Part shown: piece after piece, positions 42,366-52,460 of the stretch
Layout: each line of letters begins with the position of its first letter
How positions within the stretch are numbered: position 1 is the stretch's first letter
From: Gari tellinella
Lineage: Eukaryota > Mollusca > Bivalvia > Cardiida > Psammobiidae
Direction of reading: 5' to 3'
Assembly (NCBI GenBank): GCA_922989275.2
Contig: OV277870.1
Location: forward strand, 34,964,356 to 35,028,355
DNA: 64,000 nt
Translations under genes and position numbers: made by a program
Notes under the pieces: generated by a model
Databases searched by the model: none
Seen by the model: only the letters and a program-made list of their open reading frames with translations
Told to the model about the DNA's origin: nothing

Positions 42366-42600
42366 ATGTGCAAGACGCATTCTTTGCCAAAATATAACAC
42401 CCCTAATAACAAATAAAGAGATAAAAAACATAAAAGCACCCTTTTCTATGATCAAACACCATATTCTGACTTGCAGCTCAAAACATGAGCTGCAAGTCAG
42501 AATATGGTGTTTGATCATAGAAAAGGGTGTTTTAATGGTTTTATTCTCTTTATCTGTGATTGGTGGTGTTATATTGGGGCAAAGCATGCGTTTGACACCT
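42366..42600. repeat. Foldback element with near-perfect 48 bp inner arms
   Basis: AAAGCACCCTTTTCTATG to CTTGCAGCTCA at 42434-42481 is followed after a few bases by the exact mirror (to about 42530). Outer arms ATAACACCCCTAATAAC and GTGGTGTTATATTGGGG extend the mirror with mismatches. The two strands encode similar peptides only because of this symmetry. Confidence 0.83.
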
Positions 42601-42689
42601 GTGGTCTTTCCCATAAAAATGATTATTTAGATGCAATTAGAAAAGTAGCGAAATAAAAAAAATGTAAAAGGTAAAGGTGTGAGTTTATA

Positions 42690-42985
42690 AAGTCTTCATT
42701 TACGTATATCGTATTCTGCCGACTTTTATATTTACCTCCCTGATCATAGAGTCACAAGTCGGCCATTTACATACGGCGTAAATTGCAGCCATGGCACATT
42801 GACTTATTTCCCCTAACAGGTACCCATTTTATTCACCTGGGTAAAGTGGAGCGATGTACATGTAGGGTTACTTTTTTGCTCAGAAAAATTTCAGTGATCC
42901 TGACAGGACTCGAACCATCAACCTCTCGCTTCCTATGCGAGCGTCCTACCACTGGACCACCGACCGAAATACGGCATGTAAGACA
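42690..42985 (-). repeat. tRNA-derived SINE (Pol III A and B boxes)
   Basis: On the minus strand: TGGTCCAGTGGTAGGACGC (A box), a CTCGC ATAGGAA GCGAG arm and loop, and GGTTCGAGTCC (B box) give a tRNA-like head. The downstream part has GGTGAATAAAATGGGTACC and TGTTAGGGGAAATAAGTC. The loop would read AGG, as in tRNA-Pro, but the T stem and acceptor stem do not pair, so it is a SINE head and not a working tRNA gene. Confidence 0.7.
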
Positions 42986-42999
42986 ACATAATTAGCACA

Positions 43000-43508
43000 A
43001 ACATATTGCTTCATTGATTTTGAAACATTTTTATTGCTTGACGAAGGTTTAATTCTTTATTTCAGTCTCATCATGATTTACAACATATCTTTATCACAGA
43101 TTTAACAATTTTCAAAGTATATCATGCCGTTCATAATATGAACTATAAGAGACTATTACAATTTTGCAAATAATTACTATAAACATAGCAAAATTATACA
43201 TAATAAAATGTATACATTCTCCATTAATCTTGCAAACAAGACTCTTTAAAGGGATTGCCCCTTTGTCTGTTTGCTCTTTAAAAAGTGCTTAAGAGGAGAA
43301 TAATTGATAAAACCTGACTTCAAAAAACAGGCCAAACAAGCCAAATAGAAAATGGTATTAAAGAACCCGCTATCACCTCAAATCAGATTTGAGATAAACT
43401 GATTAATAAAGAATGTATACAAGGGGTTAAACTATGAACAGAGACACTAAAAGAAGTTATACTGACATTATTTACAATAAAATAAATATCCACGATAAAG
43501 GCCGGTAA
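43000..43508 (-). other. AT-rich DNA, probably the 3' UTR of the LINE fragment
   Basis: It follows the decayed LINE ORF on the same strand and has no other feature. No clear polyA tail or target duplication was found, so the 3' limit is unknown. Confidence 0.35.
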
Positions 43509-44625
43509 CTATCTACAAAGGTAAAAGTTTCGGCGCTGAAGAATACTAAAACAGGTTTTGGCACATAACCTACACATATCAGACTTTGTAAAAAGAAAAG
43601 ACAACTTTTCAGCTTTGGACATATTATTAAAGTTAACATTTGCACTGAAGGCTTTAAGGAAAAAGGTTTGTCGAAGATCATCGTACAAATAACAATCTAA
43701 CAAAACATGGGCCTCATCTTCAACCTCATCACAGAAAGGGCACTTTCTGTCTTTCTGTTCTAAACCCTCAAATCTGCCCGTCTCTATGCGTAAAGGTGCA
43801 ACGCCACATCGGAACTTGCTAAAAGCAGCTCTGTGTCGTAACGGCATAATCAAATTACAGTAGTATTCCGTTTTAAAATCAAATTTAAAGGTCCGATATG
43901 TCCTCAGTTTTTTACAACCTCGTCAAGACGGCACTTTAAGATTTATAATAGACGTTAGCCATTCCTCACAAAACTTAGCGTGTACATTTGATTCAACCAT
44001 ATCAACAAAAGTCGACTTTGAAATACATACATTTAAATCACAGTACTGTTCTAAGTCGAACTCTCTCAACTTGTTTTTAACAATATAAACCCAGTTTTTA
44101 CAGTTCCGTCCAGATATATTGTTACATGTAGCCCACAGTGCAATACGTTTGTTTAATCTATATATCGACAAATTGGATAACCGTGCCCAGCACAAAGCAA
44201 TGGACTTCCATTGCTTTGTGCTGGGACAGCCCCTACCCATTTCGCCTGCAACTGCTGCGTTTGGAGTATATTTTCCAACTCCTAAAAAGAATCTCATGGC
44301 TCGATTTTGAACAGCATTTATACATGAGTAAGATTTATGGCCCCACACTGAAGCGCCATAACTAATGACTGGCCAAACCATAGACTCAAAAAGATGGGTA
44401 AACACTTTAAATGGAACACCCCAGCAGCTTTACACTTACAAATAAGGAGACCTAGTGAACGACTTGCACTCTGGGCTACAACTTTTGCTGTAATACTAAA
44501 GTCCAAATGTTCCTGTAAAACAAGACCTAAGTATGTATATCTATCAACAATGGAAAGATTTTCAGGACCACAACTAAAGGAAAAGGAAGACTGCGGTATA
44601 CTCTCCGGACGAATGTATTAAATAT
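43509..44625 (-). pseudogene. Non-LTR retrotransposon (LINE) ORF2, C-terminal end, broken
   Basis: Minus-strand protein runs FSCGPENLSIVDRYTYLGLV, LDFSITAKVVAQSASRSLGL, then after a one-base shift near 44410 LFESMVWPVISYGASVWG, VQNRAMRFFLGVGKYTPNAA, a TGA at 43925-43923, RGCKKLRTYRTFKFDFKTEY and FRCGVAPLRIETGRFEGL, ending with a C-terminal zinc-knuckle-like CPFCDEVEDEAHVLLDC. These are hallmarks of the region after the reverse transcriptase catalytic core in non-LTR elements. The core itself (YxDD) and endonuclease are absent, as expected of a 5'-truncated copy. One stop and one frameshift in about 370 codons mean modest decay. Clade not assigned. Confidence 0.85.
44186..44227. repeat. Short perfect palindrome inside the LINE ORF
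   Basis: CCCAGCACAAAGCAATGG is followed after three bases by CCATTGCTTTGTGCTGGG. It lies in the conserved QWKSIALCW peptide region. Confidence 0.85.
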
Positions 44626-44809
44626 GCTGCGTAATGTTTGTTCTTTTCTAAAGAATTTCTCTCCAATTTGATCTAACGCTCCCTTTTGCCTCATCTTCTC
44701 GTCTCAGTATTCATTAGCGCTATATGTCAGTTTCAGTGTCGCAGTGCCGTAAATTCCAAATCATACATCCACCCATCCTTCCTCTTATCAACACTATATA
44801 TAGATCGTT

Positions 44810-45027
44810 GCTTAAAGCAGACTAACAATAAAGCAGAATGCCCAATATCGTGCACTCGGCTTTACTTTCATCTGGGTTATGCTTAAATCTATAAGAATAT
44901 AGGAACGTTTTCTTCTAGTGCATACTCATGTCTATATAAGAGCAGTATATATATTAATGTTACTTTTGTTTAGTGGATAAAAAAATAAAAGTCGTAAATT
45001 TGCGCATATATAAAATAATAGTAATGG
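44810..45027 (+). mobile_element. Diverged MITE-D
   Basis: TTGCTTAAAGCAGAC, AAAGCAGAATGCCC, stem partner CGGCTTTACTTTCAT, ATAAGAATATAGGAACG and a right end GTAATGGG with TTAA. The left TIR is not recognisable. Confidence 0.6.
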
Positions 45028-45179
45028 GTTAACATAATAAATAATCAGGAAAATTGTCTACAGCAAAAATGCCGTCTGCTTTCATTACTTGAATTAAGAT
45101 ATAATGACATTTTGCCGTAATGTCACCATTCGTTCCTGCTTAAACAAAAGTGACGTCAAACGAAGGTAAATAAAATGTA

Positions 45180-45290
45180 AAAAATCACAGCTGTTTGAAA
45201 TTCTAACAGTCGCATTCTAATCTTAGTGGACAGCAGTTTGGAACCTAGGACCCGTCAGCCTTGATCCAAACTGTTTGAAATGGAACTCGT
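45180..45290. repeat. Degenerate core remnant
   Basis: CAGCAGTTTGGAACCTAGGA and TTGATCCAAACTGTTTGAAA; the GC-rich stem is gone. Confidence 0.35.
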
Positions 45291-45338
45291 TTTGTAGCAC
45301 ACATGTCTTTTTAAAAAGAATTGAGTCTTCCCAAATAT

Positions 45339-45909
45339 AAAGTGCTCCCTCCCTACAACGACCCTGAGAACAACGATTCCCGCCTTACAACAATGATTGG
45401 CGCTGTTCAATTGACCAACCGAGTCAATTATGTCTAACGCTCTCATTGTTACATCTGTTATTCTTTCCCGTTTAAACGCAAACGTACGCAAACGCAAAGC
45501 GCTAAAACGTAGAAAAGAACAACTTTTGGACAATTCTGGTGTTTCATGTTTATCTTGGTGGCAAACAGTTTGGAGCCTGATCAGACGCCGGGTGACCCGG
45601 CGTCTGATCTGGCTCCAAACTGTTTGCACTGAAAATATTAGTTTTAGCGTAAACGCGTTTATTGGGAAAGAATAACACAAAAAATAAAAAAAGTCATTCT
45701 CCATTGTACAATATCGTCGGCTTAAAAGTGTCGTCTGCTCTTTTTCTCTCAAAGTTACGTATTAGTCATTTAGACAGAAGAAAGACAGACGTTGAAACTG
45801 TTTGCAAATGTACTCTTAGGGTATTAATTTACTCATTATTACAACTCCTTCCAAACAACAATTTCAATTTTCGTCTTCCAATTGGTGTTGTTTTAGATAG
45901 GGAGCACTA
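45339..45909 (+). mobile_element. MITE-B split by a nested MITE-A
   Basis: AGTGCTCCCTCCCTACAACG at the left and GATAGGGAGCACTA next to TA at the right. The element is interrupted at ...CATTGTTA | TACAATATCG... by a MITE-A (45452-45706). Its own hairpin is largely deleted: GACGTTGAAACTGTTTGC. Confidence 0.8.
45452..45706 (-). mobile_element. MITE-A nested in MITE-B, left TIR partly deleted
   Basis: TA at 45450-45451 and 45707-45708. After the first two bases (CA) the element jumps to TCTGTTATTC, missing GTGGAGAA. An A-rich insertion of about 18 bp lies before the right TIR (CATTCTCCATTG). The hairpin is intact (GGGTGACCCGG). Confidence 0.82.
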
Positions 45910-46147
45910 TATGTAAAAGGAGAATCGGTACATGTCTCGAAAATTTTTATCCTAATAAGACAATAATTTACTATTTGTATTTATACAAGAATAATTCTTG
46001 TAAATCTTGCACAAACGCTACAGCACGTGTTCCCTCTTTGTAAGTGACTTATATACTTGTCGCTTAGGTTGAACATGTCAAATGACTAAGTGCGAAAAAA
46101 GATTCATCTCCTAAAAAGGACGCATATAGACTTTAAAATCTAATGTA

Positions 46148-46200
46148 CAGTAACACCTCTCTATCAAGACCACTTAAAAACAAGCCTAGTTAATTGTTAG
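46148..46200 (+). mobile_element. MITE-F-like left end
   Basis: TACAGTAACACCTCTCTATC and AAGACCACTTAAAAAC; a similar end lies at 50588-50640 (TACAGTAAAACATCTCTTTT). No right end was found for either. Confidence 0.35.
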
Positions 46201-46410
46201 AGTTAAGACATTTATTAGCGAATAAAGTAAGCAGAACGAATGTGGCAGACATCTTGTTTTAAACTATGTTGTTTACTATCCAATTTTTGTCGTCGATGTA
46301 CCAATTAACAGTACTCGGGAATGAATAGTATGCACTTTGCTATGTATCAAACTTCATTTAGCTTAAAACCTGTTATTTGATATATAAACAAATCCAATAG
46401 GCGTTCTATA

Positions 46411-46656
46411 CAGTGGAGAATGTGTTATTCTTTCCCAATAAACGCGTTTACGCTAAAACTATTATTTCCAATACAAACAGTTTGGAACCAGATCAGACGC
46501 CGGGTAACCCGGCGTCTGATCAGGCTCCAAACTGTTTGCCACCAAGATAAACATGAAATATCAGAATTGTCCAAAAGTTGTTCTTTTCTACGTTTTAGTG
46601 CTTTGCGTTTGCGTACGTTTGCGTTTAAACGGGAAAGAATAACAGATTCTCCACTG
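46411..46656 (+). mobile_element. MITE-A, full length, 246 bp
   Basis: TA 46409-46410 and 46657-46658. All blocks intact; the hairpin left arm has GGAACCAGATC. Confidence 0.87.
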
Positions 46657-46694
46657 TATAACCTGTTCTATACTACCGTTAATTATGCCTTTAA

Positions 46695-46900
46695 CACTTT
46701 TTCTGCCATGTTCTATGCCTCCAAATTATCGTCTACATTCATGGTGTCGTCTGCAATATTTTGTCAGGTCAGATGTTTAACTTTTTTGACAGAAGAAATA
46801 TCGGTAACGATACTGATCAGACACCACGTTACGCGGCGTCCGATCAGGATTGAAACTGTTTGCAAAGTCGTGTTATGGAGCCATTGGCAGTGCAATAGGG
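46695..46900 (-). mobile_element. MITE-C, inverted orientation
   Basis: TTAA 46691-46694, ACTTTTTCTGCCATG, TCGTCTGCAATATTTTG, GACAGAAGAAATATCGG, hairpin GATCAGACACCACGTTACGC and CATTGGCAGTGCAATAGGG. The right flank reads TTTA. Confidence 0.72.
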
Positions 46901-46939
46901 TTTACACTTTTATTGTATATGACACTATTGTCTATATTT

Positions 46940-47008
46940 GCTATCAGTTTGGAGCAAACCTTAACGCCGCGTGGTGTGGCTTCTGATCAGGATCCAAACC
47001 TTTTGACA
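46940..47008. repeat. Core-hairpin remnant
   Basis: TATCAGTTTGGAGCAAACC, AACGCCGCGTGGTGTGGC and CTGATCAGGATCCAAACC. No element ends. Confidence 0.45.
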
Positions 47009-47267
47009 TCTTCAATCATCATTTAGCGAGTAAATACAGTTAATCATCGCCAATATGACCACAGGAATAATTACTAAAGTAGTGTAATTGAGGTCGGATT
47101 TCAGATAAAAAAATTCTGAACACCAGTGCATTGAACGTGTATGAGGTATCCACTTTACTATTACATGTAATTTACCATTAACTGACATTTTGCCATGAAA
47201 CACCAAAATCCAGCAGTAGACTTCCAGCAGACCTTTTGCGGTCATTAAATTGCATGAATGTATTGTA

Positions 47268-47840
47268 TTTATATATTTATTTATTTATGCTTTTCGGTGG
47301 ATTACCGGAAAAAAGCAGTAGATTATCACTTGATAATCCACTGCTTCAAGCAGTGGGATTATCGGCGCTCGTGCTTCTTTTATGACTTTTCCCCAGTAGG
47401 GCTCCCCAAGAATCGTAGTCAATCGTGTCTCATCGGTCATTTCCGGCAGTTCGCTTTGTCGCGAACCACTCAACGGAAGAACACGAATCCAAGATCGGAA
47501 GTAACGACGTAATTCCGTTGACGTCAAATCAATAAAAAAGTGACGTCATTGTACCGCCAACTGTCACGCACATGTGTTCGACATAAAACTTGGGACTCAA
47601 CACGGGATAAATAACGTACTTTCGCTTTCAATTGTCAAACAATTTCGTTTAAAAAATGGCTTAAAAGCATAAATAAATAAAATAACTGTGTTTTTTCAGT
47701 GTAAGATTGAATTTAATCCATTTCGTGAACATCAGCCTGTTATATTTTCACTCGTGGCTTCGCCACTCGTGAAAATATAACGTCTGATGTTCACTCAATG
47801 GATTAAATTTCGATCTTACACTGAAAAAAACAGTTATCCT
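47268..47840 (+). mobile_element. Repeat U, copy 2, with a 75 bp-arm hairpin at its right end
   Basis: CTTTTCGGTGGATTACCGG, GGGCTCCCCAAGAATCGTAG, GTTGACGTCAAATC and AGTGACGTCATTG, GACTCAACACGGGATAAAT, then a long hairpin 47685-47840 whose apex is CACTCGTGGCTTCGCCACTC and whose arms carry GTGAACATCAGACGTTATAT-type words. Copy 1 lacks this apex. Confidence 0.75.
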
Positions 47841-47879
47841 CTATATACTCGTAAAAATGGTGAGCGCAACTTGACTAAC

Positions 47880-48045
47880 AGTTGCAAACAGTTAGACACT
47901 GATCGAACACCGCGTTACGCACCATCTGACCAGAATCAAAACTATTTGATTTCGGCGTCTATGTTTTGCCCGCTAAAATGTTATCTTTGAGAAATTAAAG
48001 CAGGCGACAATTTTAAAACATATTATACTTAAGAAGGGAAAGGGC
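47880..48045 (+). mobile_element. MITE-C fragment
   Basis: AGTTGCAAACAGTTAGACAC, ACACCGCGTTACGCACC, AAAGCAGGCGACAATTTT and GAAGGGAAAGGGCTAA. Left TIR lost. Confidence 0.55.
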
Positions 48046-48209
48046 TAATGTAGATATATGTACAGATACAAACACGTATCGATGCGGCATGGGAAGTCCT
48101 ATAAACTAGCAAACAAGCTTTATATGGTTTACTAGTTTGCCAGAATTCGTGGAAACAAAAATTTGTTTCATCAGACATGTTATCAAATATATTGAAGGAC
48201 AAAATAGCA

Positions 48210-48500
48210 CAGTGCTCCCTCTCTACAACGGCCTTCCGAACAACGATTCTCTCCCTAAAACGATGCTTGCTGTTGTTCCCCGAACAAGACAATCATGCCT
48301 TTCACTTTCAGCTCTGCAATATCGTCTCCTTAAAATTGTCGTCTGCTCTTTTTTCTCAAAGTAACATACTGGTATGATTGAACATTGTGATATAAGAAAT
48401 ATAATAAGGGGTGACAAACAGCTTGAATACAGATCAGACGCGGCGTTTGATCTAAATTCAAGCTATTTGCAAACGTAAGCCAAGCCTTAATCCCCACTCC
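48210..48500 (+). mobile_element. MITE-B truncated where a MITE-A inserted
   Basis: CAGTGCTCCCTCTCTACAAC, GTCTCCTTAAAATTGTCGTC, a shortened hairpin (CAGACGCGGCGTTTGATC), GCAAACGTAAGCCAAGCC, then CCCCACTCC and TA. The rest of its right end is not found behind the MITE-A. Confidence 0.72.
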
Positions 48501-48502
48501 TA

Positions 48503-48749
48503 CAGTGGAGAATCTGTTATTCTTTCCCAATAAACGCGTTTACGCTAAAACTATTATTTGCTGTGCAAACAGTTTGGAGCCAGATCAGACGCCGGGTAAC
48601 CCGGCGTCTGATCAGGCTCCAAGCTGTTTGCCACCAAGATAAACATGAAATATCAGAATTGTCCAAAAGTTGTATTTTTCTACGTTTTTAGTGCTTTGCG
48701 TTTGCGTACGTTTGCGTTTAAACGGGAAAGAATAACAGAGTCTCCACTG
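48503..48749 (+). mobile_element. MITE-A, full length, abutting MITE-B
   Basis: TA 48501-48502 and 48750-48751; 247 bp. The target looks like the CTCCCTATAACG end block of MITE-B, since TAACGGCAGG follows the right TIR. Confidence 0.85.
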
Positions 48750-49418
48750 TAACGGCAGGGTAAGGGTAAAAGTAATCCGAAAAGAACTTCCTGAAACCAT
48801 CTTCCAGAAATATTTTTATTTGTTTTTAATCATGTTCCATTTCTTATAATTAATACATATAACTACGCTTTAATTATATGAGTAACGAGATTTTAAACTA
48901 GCCTTAATACCATATAGTTTATTATCATTACAATTTTATGGATCAATCTATACTAATTTTTAGCAACTTTGTAAAAACAGGCGTTTAATCAAATAAACCA
49001 ATTTTAGTTTCAGAACACTAAAGGACCTTTCTACGCGGGATGTTTAATAAATAATGCAACTTGACCAATAACTTCAATTAAAATGCATGATTGGAAAATC
49101 ATTCGAAATACCAATTACTCGGCTACACAATGGTATAATGCACGAAAAGGTCATATAACTGGATAGGTCACAACTTGAACCTAAATGGTCCCAATGCAAA
49201 GGGCACGGGACTGTTTTTTAATAAACAAAGTTGAGAATTTTTACTTTTAAAAAAGTTATTAAGTCAATAAATAATGCTCGTAAAGTTCTATGTTCTAGTG
49301 CCCTTGAGAAGGGGTCATTTAGGTTAGTTTTGTGATGTATCGAGTAATGTGATCTAATTATACATTATACCACCGAGTAAATGAGGAATCGCCCTTTCAA
49401 AAAAATACCACGCATGTA
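48750..49418. other. Spacer, nothing recognised
   Basis: AT-rich, no repeat family match and no protein-like frame. Confidence 0.35.
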
Positions 49419-49664
49419 CAGTGGAGAATCTGTTATTCTTTCCCGATAAACGCGTTTACGCTTAAACTATTTTTTCTTTTACAAACAGTTTGGAGCCAGA
49501 TCAGACGCCGGGTAACCCGGCGTCTGATCAGGCTTCAAACTGTTTGCCACCAAGATAAACAAGAATTATCAGAATTGTCCAAAATGTGTTCTCTTCTACG
49601 TTTTAGTGCTTTGCGTTTGCGTACGTTTGCGTTTAAACGGGAAAGAATAACAGATTCTCCACTG
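49419..49664 (+). mobile_element. MITE-A, full length, 246 bp
   Basis: TA 49417-49418 and 49665-49666. The left TIR reads CAGTGGAGAATCTG and the next block TTTCCCGATAAACGCG. Confidence 0.87.
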
Positions 49665-49857
49665 TACTTATAGATAATATCTAAGTTATTGATGACGTTG
49701 CATTTATTACGAAACACCCGTCGCTACCTTACATTTTATCATTAATAGTCACCTATCTAATCCATCTCTTAAATAGTAAAGGAAAAATTGCAATTTTCTA
49801 TTTATTCTTGTAAATTCTGGACTATTTAGGGGTGTTTTCTTCAAAATATATTGCAAC

Positions 49858-49935
49858 ATGACAAATAGTTCAGACCCATATCAGAGGGCTCCCTTAGGAG
49901 TCCTCTGATATAGGTCTATACTCTTTGTAAACATG
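49858..49935 (+). mobile_element. Family I core
   Basis: CAGACCCATATCAGAGGGCT and AGTCCTCTGATATAGGTC form a good stem; the tail TAAACATGTAGAACAACTGT follows. Ends not delimited. Confidence 0.55.
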
Positions 49936-50059
49936 TAGAACAACTGTACTTTTAGGGAAACAAGTCTTGTAAAGAAAGAGTATACTCGTCACTAGACTTC
50001 AGTTTCTTAATTTTCTTTCTTTAGGCTAGTATTGTAGCTTCCTAACGTGCAGTTCATCA

Positions 50060-50150
50060 CCTTTTGCCTGCTGGTCGCGACATGGCTTTTCAAACTGTTT
50101 TTAATCCTGATCAGAATTTGCATCAAGCGGCGTCTTGTCTCGATTAGAAT
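50060..50150 (+). repeat. MITE-C fragment
   Basis: CCTGCTGGTCGCGAC at 50067 (also at 37848), then TTTCAAACTGTTTTTAATCC and GATCAGAATTTGCATCAAGC. Confidence 0.45.
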
Positions 50151-50170
50151 ATTTTTATCCTCATCTTTAA

Positions 50171-50409
50171 CCCTACCACTATCAATGATGCCAAAAGGCG
50201 CGTTTGCAAACGTTTTGGATCATGATTAGACGCCGCGTAACGCGTCGTTTGATCAGGATCCAAACTGTTTGACGCTCGTTTTGCAATTTCTTAAGTTATA
50301 CTGCCTTAAATTTAACTTTGAAACGATATTTCAGACAACAATATCGAAGCAGACGACAATATGGCATTGAAGAGGTTAATATCTCACGATACATTTGATA
50401 ATGTAAGGG
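50171..50409 (+). mobile_element. MITE-C long form
   Basis: TTAA 50167-50170. CCCTACCACTATCAATGATG, hairpin GATTAGACGCCGCGTAACGC, CGAAGCAGACGACAATATGG, then the extra tail ATCTCACGATACATTTG and TAATGTAAGGGTAAG. The tail matches 54987-55020. Confidence 0.72.
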
Positions 50410-50756
50410 TAAGTTTTTCAACTTGCAAACTCATAAATCTAATACCCAGATATACTCAGGGTGACAAGGGAAATGTGGATATTTCGTACGAAATGTTTCC
50501 TGTAGACCCAGACCAGATTGGTCTTGAAGAATACTTCTAATCAGAATGTTGAGGCCGTCATGTACTCTCTTATAATCGTAGCAAAATACAGTAAAACATC
50601 TCTTTTACGACCACTTAAACGAAAGCTAATTGATTGTATAGGAACAGGTAACACCTAAAAGCAAGGTGACAGTAAAACATAAAGTTCCTTTAGAAGCTTG
50701 TTTTTACTGTCACATTGCTTGAAGCAATCACCTATCGTAATCACTGCATACTTAAC

Positions 50757-50905
50757 AAGACTTCAAGATTCAAGATTTTATTTGTATCAAACCAGAAGGT
50801 CACAGGTCCATGTGGCAGCATTTGCATAATTATATGACGGACACAGTCACAAACACAAATGCAAACAGATAAATAGATAGGCATGCAAAGATTATTTCTC
50901 AATCA
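50757..50905 (-). mobile_element. 3' end of a non-LTR retrotransposon, minus orientation
   Basis: Plus strand CAAGACTTCAAGATTCAAGA and TTTTATTTGTATC; on the minus strand this is an AATAAAATCTTGAATCTTG end with a repeated tail word, typical of CR1/Jockey-like LINE 3' ends. No coding part remains. Confidence 0.5.
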
Positions 50906-50999
50906 CTAACTCATTTATGTAGACGGAGTGCATGCAGTAATTATGCAAGAACAAGTTTGTGGTAGTAATAGAGAGGTTTTAATATTAAATATACATGTA

Positions 51000-51368
51000 C
51001 AGCACTCCCTCTCTACAACGGCCCTCCCAACAACGACTCCCTCCTTAAAACGACCATTGGCGCTGTTCCCCGAATAAGACATTTATGTCAAAGTTTTTCA
51101 TGGCTGCATTACCGTCTGCTTAAATGTGTCGTCTGCTGTTTTTCTCAAACTTGCATATAAGTGGACATTTTTGATAGAATAGATATAATGACGAGTGACA
51201 AACAGCTTGAATCCAGATCAGACGCCGCGTTACGCGGCCTCTGATCTGGATTTAAACTGTTTGAAAATGTAAATCAAGTCTTAATTTTCCCTCCCTATAA
51301 CGACTCCCTCCGAACAACATACACAATCTGTGTATCCCATTGGGTGTCGTTGTAGAGAGGGAGCACTG
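51000..51368 (+). mobile_element. MITE-B, best full-length copy, 369 bp
   Basis: CAGCACTCCCTCTCTACAAC at the left and GTAGAGAGGGAGCACTG at the right, TA on both sides. The hairpin is GAATCCAGATCAGACGCCGC with GCGGCCTCTGATCTGGATTT. The right part holds a second short inverted repeat (CCCTCCCTATAACGACTCCC to GTCGTTGTAGAGAGGG). Confidence 0.87.
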
Positions 51369-51588
51369 TATTGCCGGATATTATGATTAAAAATAATTTT
51401 TTAATTGTTATTTCGCCTTTAAGTCGCAAGAGTTTATGCAAATTAACGTTTAATTGTAGTAATTTGCTTTAAATATGAATTAATAAAGTATATTCTAATG
51501 ACGTTCTTATGCTTAACAATTATGTGGATTTTAATTACACAATAAAGAAGCACTCCTTGTTCATGTAAAGAGGATTTGTCATAATTAA

Positions 51589-51791
51589 CTTTTTCACTGC
51601 AAACGTCGCCAAAATGCGACTTTGCAAACAGACTGGATCCTGATCAGACGCCGCGTAACGCGGCGTCTGATCAATATCCAAACTGTTTGACACTCGTATC
51701 GACATTTCTTCGGTAAAAAAGCTCTAGAGCTGACTTTAAAAATATTGCAGACGACACTATCGATGCAGACGATATTTTGGCGGTAAGAGGG
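51589..51791 (+). mobile_element. MITE-C, TTAA flanks, 203 bp
   Basis: TTAA 51585-51588 and 51792-51795. CTTTTTCACTGCAAACGTCG, AATGCGACTTTGCAAACAG, hairpin intact, ATTGCAGACGACACTATCG and GGCGGTAAGAGGG. Confidence 0.83.
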
Positions 51792-51990
51792 TTAAAGCTG
51801 ACGATTAAACTTGCCAGCGAAATAATTAATAATTGTGTACTAACACGAGAAGTGGATTATGTTGATTCTCCATGTTGAGGGATATGGTGTTTCTTCTCCA
51901 TTTACCTAGTTACCCCATAGCCTTTTTCGGCTCCATTTGTTGATACCTTATCTATTATTTTCACCAAGAGACGGCCTCGGACTGCAATAG

Positions 51991-52238
51991 CAGGGGCTCA
52001 TTTTACGAAACGTCGTACGACGAAAACGGTCGTAAGTCAAACAATCAAAATACATGTAATTTCTTATTCCTCCATTTAATCATGTCTTGTGACATCTCTT
52101 TTGAATAGTCTTTTCAAGACAATTAAAAGAAGTCGTCACAGGACAGAGTCAGATGAAAAAAAAAAGTTGAGAATACCGGTATCAGAATCTGAGTTACAAC
52201 AATATTAGTCGTACGGCTTTTCATAAGACAAAAGTACC
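51991..52238. mobile_element. MITE-X copy 2
   Basis: CAGGGGCTCATTTTACGAAA and the imperfect mirror CGGCTTTTCATAAGAC. Central TTGTGACATCTCTTTTGAAT and GTCGTCACAGGACAGAG as in 38905-39136. Confidence 0.6.
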
Positions 52239-52359
52239 AAGTTATATTCTACTTTCAGTCCGAATGACAGTTCAGCCGACTGTACAACCCCCTCCTACCT
52301 CCTGATCATAGAGACGGACCCCCGATGTCTACATACATCAAAAGTAGTTTTGAAGCATT

Positions 52360-52460
52360 GTCATACAGCAACTCTCTAAACTATCTTGTACACAGCGACT
52401 CCCTCCATTGCAATGACGCCATCTGCTTTAAACACTTGTCGTCTGCTTATCTTTTTCAAT
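52360..52460 (+). mobile_element. MITE-B remnant
   Basis: ATACAGCAACTCTCTAAAC, CAGCGACTCCCTCC, GCCATCTGCTTTAAACACTT and GTCGTCTGCTTATC. No hairpin or right end. Confidence 0.45.

Noticed and set aside
42900..42970. A tRNA-Pro(AGG) gene on the minus strand
   Set aside because: The anticodon arm and both promoter boxes look good, but T-stem and acceptor stem do not pair and SINE-type body sequence follows. Called a SINE head instead.
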